The notes: generated from the sequence alone by a model not told the origin. 64,000 bases of DNA from an uncultured Ruminococcus sp. (GCA_945868475.1 CAMBLM010000009.1:60679-124678); one strand, 5' to 3'. Shown: positions 45,241 to 53,594, counted from the stretch's first letter. A program made the numbers and translations.

Positions 45241-45447
45241 ATGAGAAATTTTTTAGCTAAACTATTCACATTCGCTGTTACCAAAGGACTTGTTATCTTT
45301 GTTTTCATAGTTGGCTTTGCTCAAATTGCAAAATTCGCACTTATTGAAGCAAAGTACGGTAACTATTCATACATCATAACTTGGGCTGTCATTTTGTCAC
45401 CCGTGATAATCTATGATATCATAAAGAAAATACGCAATAACAGATAA
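45241..45447 (+). CDS. Small two-helix membrane protein B2
   Basis: 68 residues, about 80-85% identical to B1; differences cluster in the helices and loop. Basic C-terminus (KKIRNNR) conserved. AAGGAGG precedes the ATG. Confidence 0.7.
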   Translation: MRNFLAKLFTFAVTKGLVIFVFIVGFAQIAKFALIEAKYGNYSYIITWAVILSPVIIYDIIKKIRNNR

Positions 45448-45452
45448 CGGCA

Positions 45453-45488
45453 AAAAGGCTGTGCATTTCGCAGCCTTTTGTTTTTTCT
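45453..45488 (+). terminator. Terminator of membrane pair 2
   Basis: AAAAGGCTGTGC/GCAGCCTTTT-like hairpin followed by GTTTTTT. Confidence 0.85.
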
Positions 45489-45576
45489 TGGATGACTCCG
45501 TCCATTAAATTCTTAACGGAGAAGCATTTTAATATATCCTTATGATTTTTATAAGTATATCACGCTAAGCATCTTT

Positions 45577-45636
45577 CGTAATTTTTACGGATTTTTTAGC
45601 AAAATTATTGACATACACTAAAAAATGAAGTAAAAT
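45577..45636 (+). promoter_or_regulatory. Palindrome copy f upstream of a standard promoter
   Basis: CGTAATTTTTACG (45577-45589) lies upstream of TTGACA (45608-45613), 17 bp, TAAAAT (45631-45636). Here the palindrome is not at the -35 position, so it may be an upstream operator rather than part of the promoter. Confidence 0.6.
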
Positions 45637-45670
45637 CTTTATAGCAAATATTATACGGGAGGACATCGGA

Positions 45671-46693
45671 ATGGTTGAAAAAAAGGAATTTATACTTGCA
45701 CGAAAGAGAATGCTTGACGACCAGCTTGAAAAGCTTAAAAATCGAATGACGGGCAGAGATAACAGCTTTTACCCGTTCATAACTAACAGATCGGGCGAAA
45801 TATCCGAGCGAAAGCTTGAGGCTTTTATAAAAGAGCTTACGGATAAACCGATGGAATACACAAACAGCAATTCGTTCTATTTGTCAAGGTATGAAGCCAA
45901 CAGATCATACAAAAGGCTTTGCAAATGCTTTCTTTATTGTGCGATACAAGGCATTGCGGTGTATAACGAGGGCGAAAAATACGCCGAAAGGTCTCCCCGA
46001 TTTTTCTCAGATATAACCGATATTGCCCTACACAAAAACAACCTTTTTCTTATGGATGAGAACACTCTCCACAGCTACGAATTCACTTCGAGCGAATATG
46101 ATCTTCAAGAGGGCGAGTGCAGATATTACAGCAAGTTCAACGAAGGCGGCTTTTTCCGCAATGCCGATATGGCGTACTATATCCTTACGGGAAAACACAT
46201 TGTAAGTACTTTTCCAAAAGATGAGTATAGACAGCGGCTTCATGAATGGGAGTCGGAAATAGCATATTATGAGGGCTATAATACTTACGAAGATTATTTA
46301 GAGGCAATGAAAAATGCGGAAGATGAATATGAATATTTGGATTCAAGCGATTTGCCGGATGATATTAAATGTGAGTGCATAGATGAAGATGAATGGATAG
46401 AAGAAATTAAGCTTATAGAAAAGCAGAAAGAAAAAAACGAGGAGTGGAAGAAAACCGTTGTTTCTCCCGAAAATTATGTAAAGAATTATCTTGATTTCCG
46501 AAAGCTGTTTTTTGCACTTCCCGAGTATAAGCGCAAGTATTTTTTTGATGATATTGTTCTTATGGTAGATGTTTTTCTTTACGAACACGGACTTTCGCCT
46601 ATTACGAACGATGAGCTTTACGCAGAATTTGACGATCACACAGACAGACTTTGCGCTATGATGAAGCGCAAGCCGAGAAAGAGGGGTGAATGA
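45671..46693 (+). CDS. Uncharacterised protein, first of a pair
   Basis: 340 residues, soluble, strongly charged. N-terminal helical region (ARKRMLDDQLEKLKNRM), a middle part rich in Tyr/Phe, and a C-terminal acidic stretch (about 205-260). No family recognised. GGGAGGA precedes the ATG. Translationally adjacent to the next gene, whose start follows after 1 bp. Confidence 0.6.
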   Translation: MVEKKEFILARKRMLDDQLEKLKNRMTGRDNSFYPFITNRSGEISERKLEAFIKELTDKPMEYTNSNSFYLSRYEANRSYKRLCKCFLYCAIQGIAVYNEGEKYAERSPRFFSDITDIALHKNNLFLMDENTLHSYEFTSSEYDLQEGECRYYSKFNEGGFFRNADMAYYILTGKHIVSTFPKDEYRQRLHEWESEIAYYEGYNTYEDYLEAMKNAEDEYEYLDSSDLPDDIKCECIDEDEWIEEIKLIEKQKEKNEEWKKTVVSPENYVKNYLDFRKLFFALPEYKRKYFFDDIVLMVDVFLYEHGLSPITNDELYAEFDDHTDRLCAMMKRKPRKRGE

Positions 46694-46694
46694 T

Positions 46695-47819
46695 ATGATA
46701 AAAAACAGAGAAGACTTTTTCAATATGCTCTGGGAGGATTACATATCGTTCGATGAAAAGGAGCGTGACAAATGCTTCGTTTACAGCTATCTTAAACAGA
46801 AAAAGGACAGCCGTGCGGAGGTCATCGGAAGAAGCAGAGAAGCCGTGATAGAATATTCGGGGCAGAAAAAGCGTGACAAATACATTCTCCTCAAAAGTGC
46901 ATATCTTGCAATGGAACGAAACGAGGTCATGACCGAGGAAGAATATGTTGACATACTCAAAGACCTTATCGGCAAAAACAATATACCGAAAAAGTATCAG
47001 AATCTATGCGGAAAAGAAGCTGTCGAACAAGCAGAAAAGGCTTTTGAACGCCGATTTCTTATCGGCTGCGTGTGCGATTTTTTCTATAACCTTGGCTACC
47101 GCACGAATAAGAACAACGAACATAGCCAGAGCGTAAAGCTCCCCTCCAAGCACCTCAAAGAGGATGGCTACAACGATGAATTTGAGATGATGTACCGTTT
47201 CTCTCTTTACAATAACGATGATATGACTGAAACGTCCGAAAAAGGAGGTTCATTCGGTTCGCTTGACGATGAATACATTGAAAAGTGCAGTCGGCTTTAT
47301 GATGCGCTCCTCAAAGAAAAAAACAGTATGGCGTTCGTTCCGCTTTATATCGACCAGGCGACCGGTGCAGGCATTTACATTATCGGCATGGATAAGTTCG
47401 ATGAAGAATCTAACAGCTACGAAAAGATGAGCCAAAATGATGTATGTCTTGTCTGCATTGTTTATTTTTACACAGTTGACAATATCTCAAAGGTCAAGGA
47501 TTCGCCGAATGATGATGTTTATTTAACGATGACTGTCAAAGAAACCTTTAAATCGGTAAAAAAGGCTTTCGACAGCTTTCTTGCTTCGGTTTCGGATAAT
47601 GATTTTTATAAATTCTATCCCGATGAAAACGATGATAAGCTTCCGCACGGCGTAGACCAGCATTTTGACCTCTATTTTATATCAAAGGAAAAGGCTGAGG
47701 ATATGCGCAGAAATGCAGTAAGGCAGGCAATGCTTGAAAAAGAAAAGCTTGCAAAGCTAAAGCTGCAGGAAGAAGAACGGATTCGCCAAAGATCTATGCA
47801 AAATCAAAAAAAGCATTAA
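46695..47819 (+). CDS. Uncharacterised protein, second of a pair
   Basis: 374 residues; ATG at 46695 preceded by GAGGGG (a GTG at 46686 is in frame). Helical N-terminal ~140 residues with conserved-looking basic patches, a middle beta-rich part (MAFVPLYIDQATGAGIYIIGMD), and a C-terminal coiled coil (KEKLAKLKLQEEERIRQRSM). No motif identified. The pair is probably one functional unit controlled from the palindrome f region. Confidence 0.6.
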   Translation: MIKNREDFFNMLWEDYISFDEKERDKCFVYSYLKQKKDSRAEVIGRSREAVIEYSGQKKRDKYILLKSAYLAMERNEVMTEEEYVDILKDLIGKNNIPKKYQNLCGKEAVEQAEKAFERRFLIGCVCDFFYNLGYRTNKNNEHSQSVKLPSKHLKEDGYNDEFEMMYRFSLYNNDDMTETSEKGGSFGSLDDEYIEKCSRLYDALLKEKNSMAFVPLYIDQATGAGIYIIGMDKFDEESNSYEKMSQNDVCLVCIVYFYTVDNISKVKDSPNDDVYLTMTVKETFKSVKKAFDSFLASVSDNDFYKFYPDENDDKLPHGVDQHFDLYFISKEKAEDMRRNAVRQAMLEKEKLAKLKLQEEERIRQRSMQNQKKH

Positions 47820-47879
47820 AATAATACATACTTTCAAGTCCCGAAATTTCCGCAAAGGTTATTTCGGGACTTTTTTCAG

Positions 47880-47917
47880 CGTTAATTTTACGAAAGATAT
47901 TTTGAAGGATATATAAT
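47880..47917 (+). promoter_or_regulatory. Palindrome promoter, copy g
   Basis: CGTTAATTTTACG (47880-47892), 19 bp, TATAAT (47912-47917). One half-site is imperfect. Confidence 0.75.
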
Positions 47918-47924
47918 ACATAAA

Positions 47925-48048
47925 GAACCTTGAAAACAGAATAATTTTTTGCAAAAAACTTGACCGAAGCCAAGCCGGGCGCTTCGGGGACAATGACCAT
48001 TCATTGCCGTGACCGTAATGCACGAAAAGTTCATACGGGGTAAGGTTC
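47925..48048 (+). ncRNA. Structured leader RNA, copy g
   Basis: Helix GAACCTT (47925-47931)/AAGGTTC (48042-48048) encloses CCGAAGC/GCTTCGG and CAATGA-CCAT-TCATTG hairpins. About 70 bases from GCTTCGGGGACAATG onward match copy b with one change, though the downstream genes are unrelated. Confidence 0.7.
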
Positions 48049-48094
48049 ACCAACGAACAGCAGATCAGCCAATACCGCAAAGGAGGACAAAACT

Positions 48095-48862
48095 ATGAAA
48101 CGATCGATCGAACAGATAACAGCCTCTTCTCAAAAAGGATACATTTATGACTATGATGAGATGGACCGCATTTTTACAAAGCTTATCGAAATGCCGATGG
48201 AAAAGCTCGGCGGGATAAAGTATCAGGGAGCAATACTTCAAATAGATTCGCTGATGGAATGCTGGGAAATAACTCCGAGTGCAAATATCAGGACAGCGTT
48301 AAGTGTCGGAGAGTACCTCGGGCTTGTCAAGGCTCTTGATGATGACCCAATGGTCGAAACCGAGAAACTGATGGAGCTTGCAAAACGGTGTTATTACAAT
48401 TTTCTGTCACATCTTGAGATACAGCTGAAGCAGGCAGAGGAAACCAACGACACATTAAGGCTTCTTTTTTCCTGCTCCGTCAACGATTTTCTCCGATACG
48501 CAGCCAAAAAATCAGGACGCTCCAAAGGCGGCATAACCAACTTTTACAGAATATTCGGCCGTGATGTAAAAAGCACGATGAAAACTCCGATTAAAGAAAA
48601 CACGACTATACGAGAATATATGAAAAAGCTTTTAGATTTTCAAAGAAAGCAGTGGATCCCGAATCAGCCTATCTCCGATTTTGAAAAAGAGATCAGAGAA
48701 AGCTATGACGAGTTTGCTTATCTTTTTCTTGAAAGTGCAAAGCTTGCATTTCCCGATCTGTTTGACACTAAGGCGATCCTGCTGAAATACAAGGGGGTAT
48801 CCGATGAAGTCAGCAATGATAATGATATAGAAAGGAATGATGAACAATGGCAAATATCTTAA
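48095..48862 (+). CDS. Uncharacterised protein ahead of ClpP
   Basis: 255 residues, mostly helical. Segments such as IYDYDEMDRIFTKLIEMPMEKLGG and LLFSCSVNDFLRYAAKKSGRSKGGITNFYRIFG are seen, but no family is recognised. AAAGGAGG precedes the ATG. It overlaps the clpP-like start by 16 bp, so the three genes of this operon are coupled. May supply the substrate or adaptor for the protease. Confidence 0.6.
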   Translation: MKRSIEQITASSQKGYIYDYDEMDRIFTKLIEMPMEKLGGIKYQGAILQIDSLMECWEITPSANIRTALSVGEYLGLVKALDDDPMVETEKLMELAKRCYYNFLSHLEIQLKQAEETNDTLRLLFSCSVNDFLRYAAKKSGRSKGGITNFYRIFGRDVKSTMKTPIKENTTIREYMKKLLDFQRKQWIPNQPISDFEKEIRESYDEFAYLFLESAKLAFPDLFDTKAILLKYKGVSDEVSNDNDIERNDEQWQIS

Positions 48863-49425
48863 AGGAAACCGTCAGAGGAACTGACTGCATCAGATTAGAG
48901 GACGATCTTCTTTCAAAAAGAGAGATCTTTCTCACAGAAGAGGTGAACGCTGCAACTTCAAATGAGCTTTTAAAGCAGCTTATGTATCTTGAAGGTCAGG
49001 ACACAACGCAGGAGATAACCATATACATAAACAGTCCGGGCGGCGAAGTCATCAGCGGACTTGCGGTGTATGATTTCATCAGTATTATGAGATCGCCTGT
49101 TCGGACGGTCTGCACGGGAACGGCTGCAAGTATGGGTGCTATCCTTTTTCTTGCAGGTAAAAAGCGTGAGATGCTTCCGCACACTCGGCTTATGATACAC
49201 GACCCGTCATTCAGCGGAGGCAGCATCGGCGGAAAGAAGTCGCACGAAATACGGCATGAGCTTGAAAAGCTGGACGAGGTCAGAACGGCTCTTGCGGAAA
49301 TAATCGCAGAAAAAACGGGCAGATCAATCGAAGAGATCTACGATGTGACTTCCGATGACACATTTTACAGCGCCAAAGAAGCGATCGAATTCGGACTTGC
49401 GACCGGAATTATGAAAGGAGTTTGA
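48847..49425 (+). CDS. ClpP-family serine protease
   Basis: 192 residues with the full ClpP triad: Ser95 (GTAASMGA), His118 (LMIHDPS) and Asp171 (TSDDTFYSA), plus the oligomerisation region INSPGGEVISGLAVYDFI. An element-borne copy distinct from a housekeeping ClpP; its neighbours include no Clp ATPase. It could pair with a host ClpX/ClpC or act with the partner genes. Overlapping start with the upstream gene and 4 bp to the downstream TraG-like gene. Confidence 0.93.
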   Translation: MANILKETVRGTDCIRLEDDLLSKREIFLTEEVNAATSNELLKQLMYLEGQDTTQEITIYINSPGGEVISGLAVYDFISIMRSPVRTVCTGTAASMGAILFLAGKKREMLPHTRLMIHDPSFSGGSIGGKKSHEIRHELEKLDEVRTALAEIIAEKTGRSIEEIYDVTSDDTFYSAKEAIEFGLATGIMKGV

Positions 49426-49429
49426 TAAT

Positions 49430-50647
49430 ATGAATAACTATGGTTCAAGAATACTTGCAGAGGGGATCAGCGTTTCAAACGACACAAAGGCAACGGGACT
49501 CAACAACAATGATCTTATCATCGGTTCATCGGGTTCGGGAAAGACGGGAGGTTATGTTATCCCTAACATCAGAAACATCTCGGGAAGCCTTGTCGTTTCC
49601 GATACAAAAGGACAGCTTGAAAGACTTTTCAAGGACGAGCTTATCAGGAAAGGCTACATCGTTAAAACGCTCGACCTTGTAAATCCGCTCCGCTCCTGCG
49701 GTTACAATCCTCTTGACGGCATAAGAATGTATGATAACGGGAAATACCGTGAACAGGATATTCTGACGCTTGCAAATACCCTTATGCCAAAGCTTGACAG
49801 CGACGAGCCTTTCTGGGAAAAGGCAGCAGCAGGCTATATTGCATTTCTGATAGCATACTGCCTTGAAGCCGTCAATGACGATGAACACAATATGCAGACA
49901 GTCTGCAAGCTTCATCAGGCGTTTATTGCTCCGAACGGCGAGCTTCCGTTTCTTTTGTGGGCAGAAGGCAATCCTGACAGCTATGCGACTAAAAAATACC
50001 GTCAGATACGTTCCTCAGCGAATGCAGAAAAAATGTGGAGCAGCATAATTGAATTTGCAAATCGTGCGCTTGAACCGTTTGATTTTGACGAAGCAAAGAC
50101 TATATTCGCAAGCAATGACCCCATTGATATTCGGGATCTCGGCAGAACGAAAACTGTACTTTTTCTCAACGTCAGCGACACGGACAGAACGTTCGATATG
50201 CTTGTGAACATTTTCTACACGCAGGCTTTACAGCTTCTATGCTCGCAGGCGGATGCAAACCCCAACGGAAGACTGGACATTCCCGTAAGGATGATCATGG
50301 ACGATTTCGCAGCAAGTGCAAGGATACCCGACTTTGACAAGGTGATCTCTGTAATTCGTTCGAGAGATATTTCCGTCAGTCTTATCCTTCAGAGCATGAC
50401 GCAGCTTGAAAGTATGTACACCCATGCAGAAGCGATGACGATCGTGAACAACTGCGATCATATTCTTTATCTTGGCTCGCAGGACATCGGGACCGCTGAA
50501 TTCATCGGATACAGAGCTTACAAAACACCGGAAACGATAATGTGTATGCCAAGAACAGATGCGATACTTATGACCAGCGGTGAAAAGGCTGTCACTGTAC
50601 GAAAGATGAAGCCATACAGTATGCTTGAAGAAGCTGTTGCAATGTAA
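49430..50647 (+). CDS. VirD4/TraG-like ATPase, soluble short form
   Basis: 405 residues. Walker A GSSGSGKT (32-39), VVSDTKGQL, Walker B-like RMIMDDFAA, and the VirD4 C-terminal block LQSMTQLESMYTHAEAMTIVNNCDHILYLGSQD. The usual N-terminal membrane helices and the variable all-alpha domain are missing, so this is roughly two-thirds of a standard coupling protein. AAAGGAG precedes the ATG. Without relaxase or VirB genes nearby, it may couple the island to another element's conjugation system, or have been recruited together with ClpP for another task. Confidence 0.88.
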   Translation: MNNYGSRILAEGISVSNDTKATGLNNNDLIIGSSGSGKTGGYVIPNIRNISGSLVVSDTKGQLERLFKDELIRKGYIVKTLDLVNPLRSCGYNPLDGIRMYDNGKYREQDILTLANTLMPKLDSDEPFWEKAAAGYIAFLIAYCLEAVNDDEHNMQTVCKLHQAFIAPNGELPFLLWAEGNPDSYATKKYRQIRSSANAEKMWSSIIEFANRALEPFDFDEAKTIFASNDPIDIRDLGRTKTVLFLNVSDTDRTFDMLVNIFYTQALQLLCSQADANPNGRLDIPVRMIMDDFAASARIPDFDKVISVIRSRDISVSLILQSMTQLESMYTHAEAMTIVNNCDHILYLGSQDIGTAEFIGYRAYKTPETIMCMPRTDAILMTSGEKAVTVRKMKPYSMLEEAVAM

Positions 50648-50720
50648 CTGTCGGTATGCTATAATTAGGAAAACAGCTGACATATATGATCGGCATTTCC
50701 TAAAGTGGGGAGGATAATCT

Positions 50721-51017
50721 ATGAAGCTTTTTGTTGACGATGCAAGAACGCCGCCTGCACACGGATTTGAATGTGCGGAGGATTATGAGGGTGCGATCTT
50801 CCTCATAAGATATATGACCTTTGAGTTCGCAACGCTCGATTATGACCTTGGGGATGGTTACACGGGGCTGGACATACTCAAATTTATGCACGAAAACAAG
50901 CGTTATCCGCAGCATCTTAACATCCACTCCGACCATTCGGAGGGACGCTGGCTGATGAAGAAATACGCCGAGGAAAACTTTCCTGCCGATGTAAAAATAA
51001 CGATGAATTCGGTTTAA
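50721..51017 (+). CDS. cREC-type receiver-like domain protein
   Basis: 98 residues: LFVDDARTPPAHGFECAEDYEGAI, FATLDYDLGDGYTGLDILKFM and NIHSDHSEGRWLMKKY. This fits the cyclic-phosphate-processing receiver (cREC) family, proposed to act on cyclic phosphate ends in RNA-repair and conflict systems. The Asp pair and the HSDHSEG motif replace the normal response-regulator site. GGGGAGG precedes the ATG. It has its own promoter-like TATAATTAGG upstream. Confidence 0.75.
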   Translation: MKLFVDDARTPPAHGFECAEDYEGAIFLIRYMTFEFATLDYDLGDGYTGLDILKFMHENKRYPQHLNIHSDHSEGRWLMKKYAEENFPADVKITMNSV

Positions 51018-51138
51018 CACAATTGATGGCCACATATTTTCCTCGGTTTATAAAAATCTTAGAAAGTGAAAGCTGTGCAGAATTGGACTGTTGAAACTTG
51101 ATAATATGAACCATAATTATGATTTGGAGGAAAAATAA

Positions 51139-51453
51139 ATGAGTAATAATATAGATTCGATCTCTTTCGGCTCTGCTGCCGTTCTGGTATATGATGAAAG
51201 CTTAAAAGAAGGCTATGAATCGAATTTTTACAAATGGCTGCGTGAAAATGGGTTTAAAAGCTGGGGAAAGCATGGCTTTTTCGACGGCTGCCCGTGGATA
51301 TTTGTAAATCTCAATAACAAGATCTATGCCTTCGGTATGCCCGGAATACAGATCACACAGGAATTTGGCAATCACGCTGTTACAATAGATGAATATATGG
51401 AGATTTACAATATTTTTGAGAAGTACCAAGGAAAGAAGACTTTGGAATTCTGA
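51139..51453 (+). CDS. Uncharacterised small protein
   Basis: 104 residues, soluble. WLRENGFKSWGKHGFFDGCPWIFVNLNNKIYAFGMPGIQI is aromatic-rich and compact. AGGAGG precedes the ATG. No family recognised; possibly in one transcript with the cREC gene. Confidence 0.6.
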   Translation: MSNNIDSISFGSAAVLVYDESLKEGYESNFYKWLRENGFKSWGKHGFFDGCPWIFVNLNNKIYAFGMPGIQITQEFGNHAVTIDEYMEIYNIFEKYQGKKTLEF

Positions 51454-51485
51454 TAAGAAAAAGGCACTGTAAAAAACACCGCAAC

Positions 51486-51535
51486 AAAAAAGACTGCAAT
51501 CTTACAAAAAGCGAGACAGCAGTCTTTTTTTGTGG
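51486..51535. terminator. Terminator-like hairpin
   Basis: AAAAAAGACTGC/GCAGTCTTTTTT with a ~20-nt loop, just before the transposase fragment; may be part of the insertion-sequence end. Confidence 0.75.
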
Positions 51536-51550
51536 TATAATTAAGTTGAA

Positions 51551-52141
51551 ATGAATAACCAACCACAAGAGTATTATACACCATTTCAATTAAAATTTCC
51601 AGTAGAAATTGAAAAAATAATTGAAATTTCTGATCCGGTATATACCTTCTGTGAAGTTATCGATCATATTGACCTGAATAAATACCTGATGACTGAGGAC
51701 CGCAGGACAGGCCGCCCAAGATACGACGAAGAAACTTTGCTGAAAGTAATACTGTTTGCATTTATGGAAGACGGATACGTATCATTGCGAAAAATAGAAA
51801 AACTCTGCAAAACCGATATCCGCTTTATGTGGCTTTTGCAGGACAATCCTCCGCCAAACCACATGACGATAGATAATTTTATGAACAATGTCCTGAACAA
51901 GAAAATAGATGAGATCTTTGCGGACATTAACAAGTACATTTTTAAGAAGGAAAACGTTGATCTTAACCACGTTTACATAAACGGAACAAAGATAGAAGCC
52001 AACGCCAACAAGTACAGTTGGGTATGGAAAAAGAGCTGTGAGAAAAACCGTCAGAAGGTATTTGCAAAGATAACAGACTTGCTTATAGTCGTTTATAGGC
52101 ATTTGAACTTTGCTGCAGAAACTGTATTTTTTTCATCATAA
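51551..52141 (+). pseudogene. IS1182-type transposase, N-terminal fragment
   Basis: The first ~175 residues of a transposase with the DUF772-like start (VIDHIDLNKYLMTEDRRTGRPRYDEETLLKVILFAFMEDGY) and the first catalytic Asp region (NHVYINGTKIEANANKYSWVWKKS). After that the frame runs into unrelated sequence and stops. The C-terminal two thirds are lost. Confidence 0.8.
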
Positions 52142-52170
52142 TCTGAAGGTCACTCATCTCCCACAAAATT

Positions 52171-52205
52171 AAAGTGCTGTGCAGCCCCAAACTGCACAGC
52201 ACTTT
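52171..52205. terminator. Terminator between convergent genes
   Basis: AAAGTGCTGTGCAG/CTGCACAGCACTTT, a perfect 14-bp stem, placed directly after the Rep-like stop. Confidence 0.88.
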
Positions 52206-52208
52206 AGT

Positions 52209-53249
52209 TTACATCCTCACAACCTCCGAAAACCCCAATAAAAAATCACACCCACAAGTCTTGGCGTCACGAATAGGAAGAGTAACCATATTTACATTAG
52301 CTTTATTAATTTTCTTCCTGATGCGCTGTATGGATTTATCAGATAAGCCATACTGTTGCTGAATTGTACTCAGTGTGGTGCCAATATCAGTTTTGCTCCT
52401 GAATATTTCTTCCATAATTCCCAAAGTATTCTGGTTAAAATCTGCGGAATCAAGCATAACTAAGGCGTTCTCCAGCGTTGTGTATGTACCAGGATGAAAA
52501 CAACGCTCCATTATCCTTTGTAAGATCTCCTTTTCTTCTTCAAGAAAATCATTCAGACTTCTGTGCAGTTTTTCCGGCATAATAATATGATTTGCAATAT
52601 ATTCACGTCCAAGTCTTGCTTCTATACGAAGTATTTTTCCGAAACTACCCTCGGGTAATGGCTCGGATGTTCTTTTGGCTACTTCATACTCCTTGTCATA
52701 TATCTCAACCTCATAAGAAGCACATTTTACCGTCAGACTATGAATGTTGCTCTCGTTGTCCTCAAATAACTTCTTGCCTACATTGTACTCTTTGTATGAC
52801 TTCTTCCCTAACTTCAGATATGTTTCTACCATTTGAGGAGTCATAAATACATTAACGCACAGGTCTATCCTTGATAGAATAAAGAAATCGACCGATAAAT
52901 CAATATGAGATAACGCTTCGTTCAGTTTTGAGGCTACTTCTTTGCATAATTCTCTGCGGGTGAATATCTCTGTTTGCGAGTAGGAATCATTAAGCAGATT
53001 GGTTGGATTCACTCTCAGATCCAAACTGGCATGACCATCTTTCATCGTCAATTCAGCTGTTATTCCGTAGTAGCCTATTGATGCAAAATAGTACGATTTT
53101 ATATAACAGTCATTGTTATCTTCTCTTTTTATAGATACGCAGCGCTGCAATATCAGTTTATATTGCCTGTATTCTGCAAAGCTGAGTTTTCTTCTTAACA
53201 AGAATGTGTGTATCCCTGTTTCATTTTTAGGTTGCTGTAAAATACACAT
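52209..53249 (-). CDS. Replication-initiator-like protein
   Basis: 346 residues. Features recalling plasmid/phage initiators of the Rep_trans type: LSRIDLCVNVFMTPQMVETYLKLG (the SRID-L-x-V motif), then ILRIEARLGREYI, and a C-terminal helix-turn-helix (LSTIQQQYGLSDKSIQRIRKKINKANV). The catalytic tyrosine cannot be pinned down. AGGAGG precedes the ATG. A cluster of repeated GGCGGACAGAT motifs starts 160 bp upstream, which would fit an origin. The alternative is an unrelated element protein with an HTH domain. Confidence 0.5.
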   Translation of the reverse strand: MCILQQPKNETGIHTFLLRRKLSFAEYRQYKLILQRCVSIKREDNNDCYIKSYYFASIGYYGITAELTMKDGHASLDLRVNPTNLLNDSYSQTEIFTRRELCKEVASKLNEALSHIDLSVDFFILSRIDLCVNVFMTPQMVETYLKLGKKSYKEYNVGKKLFEDNESNIHSLTVKCASYEVEIYDKEYEVAKRTSEPLPEGSFGKILRIEARLGREYIANHIIMPEKLHRSLNDFLEEEKEILQRIMERCFHPGTYTTLENALVMLDSADFNQNTLGIMEEIFRSKTDIGTTLSTIQQQYGLSDKSIQRIRKKINKANVNMVTLPIRDAKTCGCDFLLGFSEVVRM

Positions 53250-53412
53250 GTCTTCGCCTCCTAATAAGGTGTTGACATGTGTATATTTTTCTATAAAAGT
53301 TTGTTTTCGGGAAATCGTTCATTACGCCCTTGTGTATAAGGTGTAATGATATTTTCTACCAAATAAACTGTCCATCAAACGGGACATAATATCAGCGTAC
53401 AGATATAATGTC

Positions 53413-53594
53413 GGCGGACAGATGCCAACAACCCCCGGTTTTATCAGCATTTGAGGGCGGACAGGTCGATAATCAAACGTCATACAATTGCCTATATATA
53501 ATTAGGCGGACAGATAGATTTACTATTTATCCTCAAAATTTCAAAAGCCAAAAATACATTAGAAATAAAAATTATGTGTCCGCTGTCCGCCTAA
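53413..53594. repeat. Iteron-like GGCGGACAG repeats
   Basis: GGCGGACAGAT at 53413-53423, GGCGGACAGGT at 53456-53466, GGCGGACAGAT at 53505-53515 and an inverted copy CTGTCCGCC at 53583-53591. The last two form a perfect 12-bp inverted repeat TTAGGCGGACAG/CTGTCCGCCTAA. Located upstream of the Rep-like gene. 53250-53740 has no gene. Confidence 0.6.

Noticed and set aside
52592..52846. 84-residue antisense frame within the Rep-like gene
   Set aside because: Opposite a longer frame with binding site and domain features; Cys/His-rich shadow.
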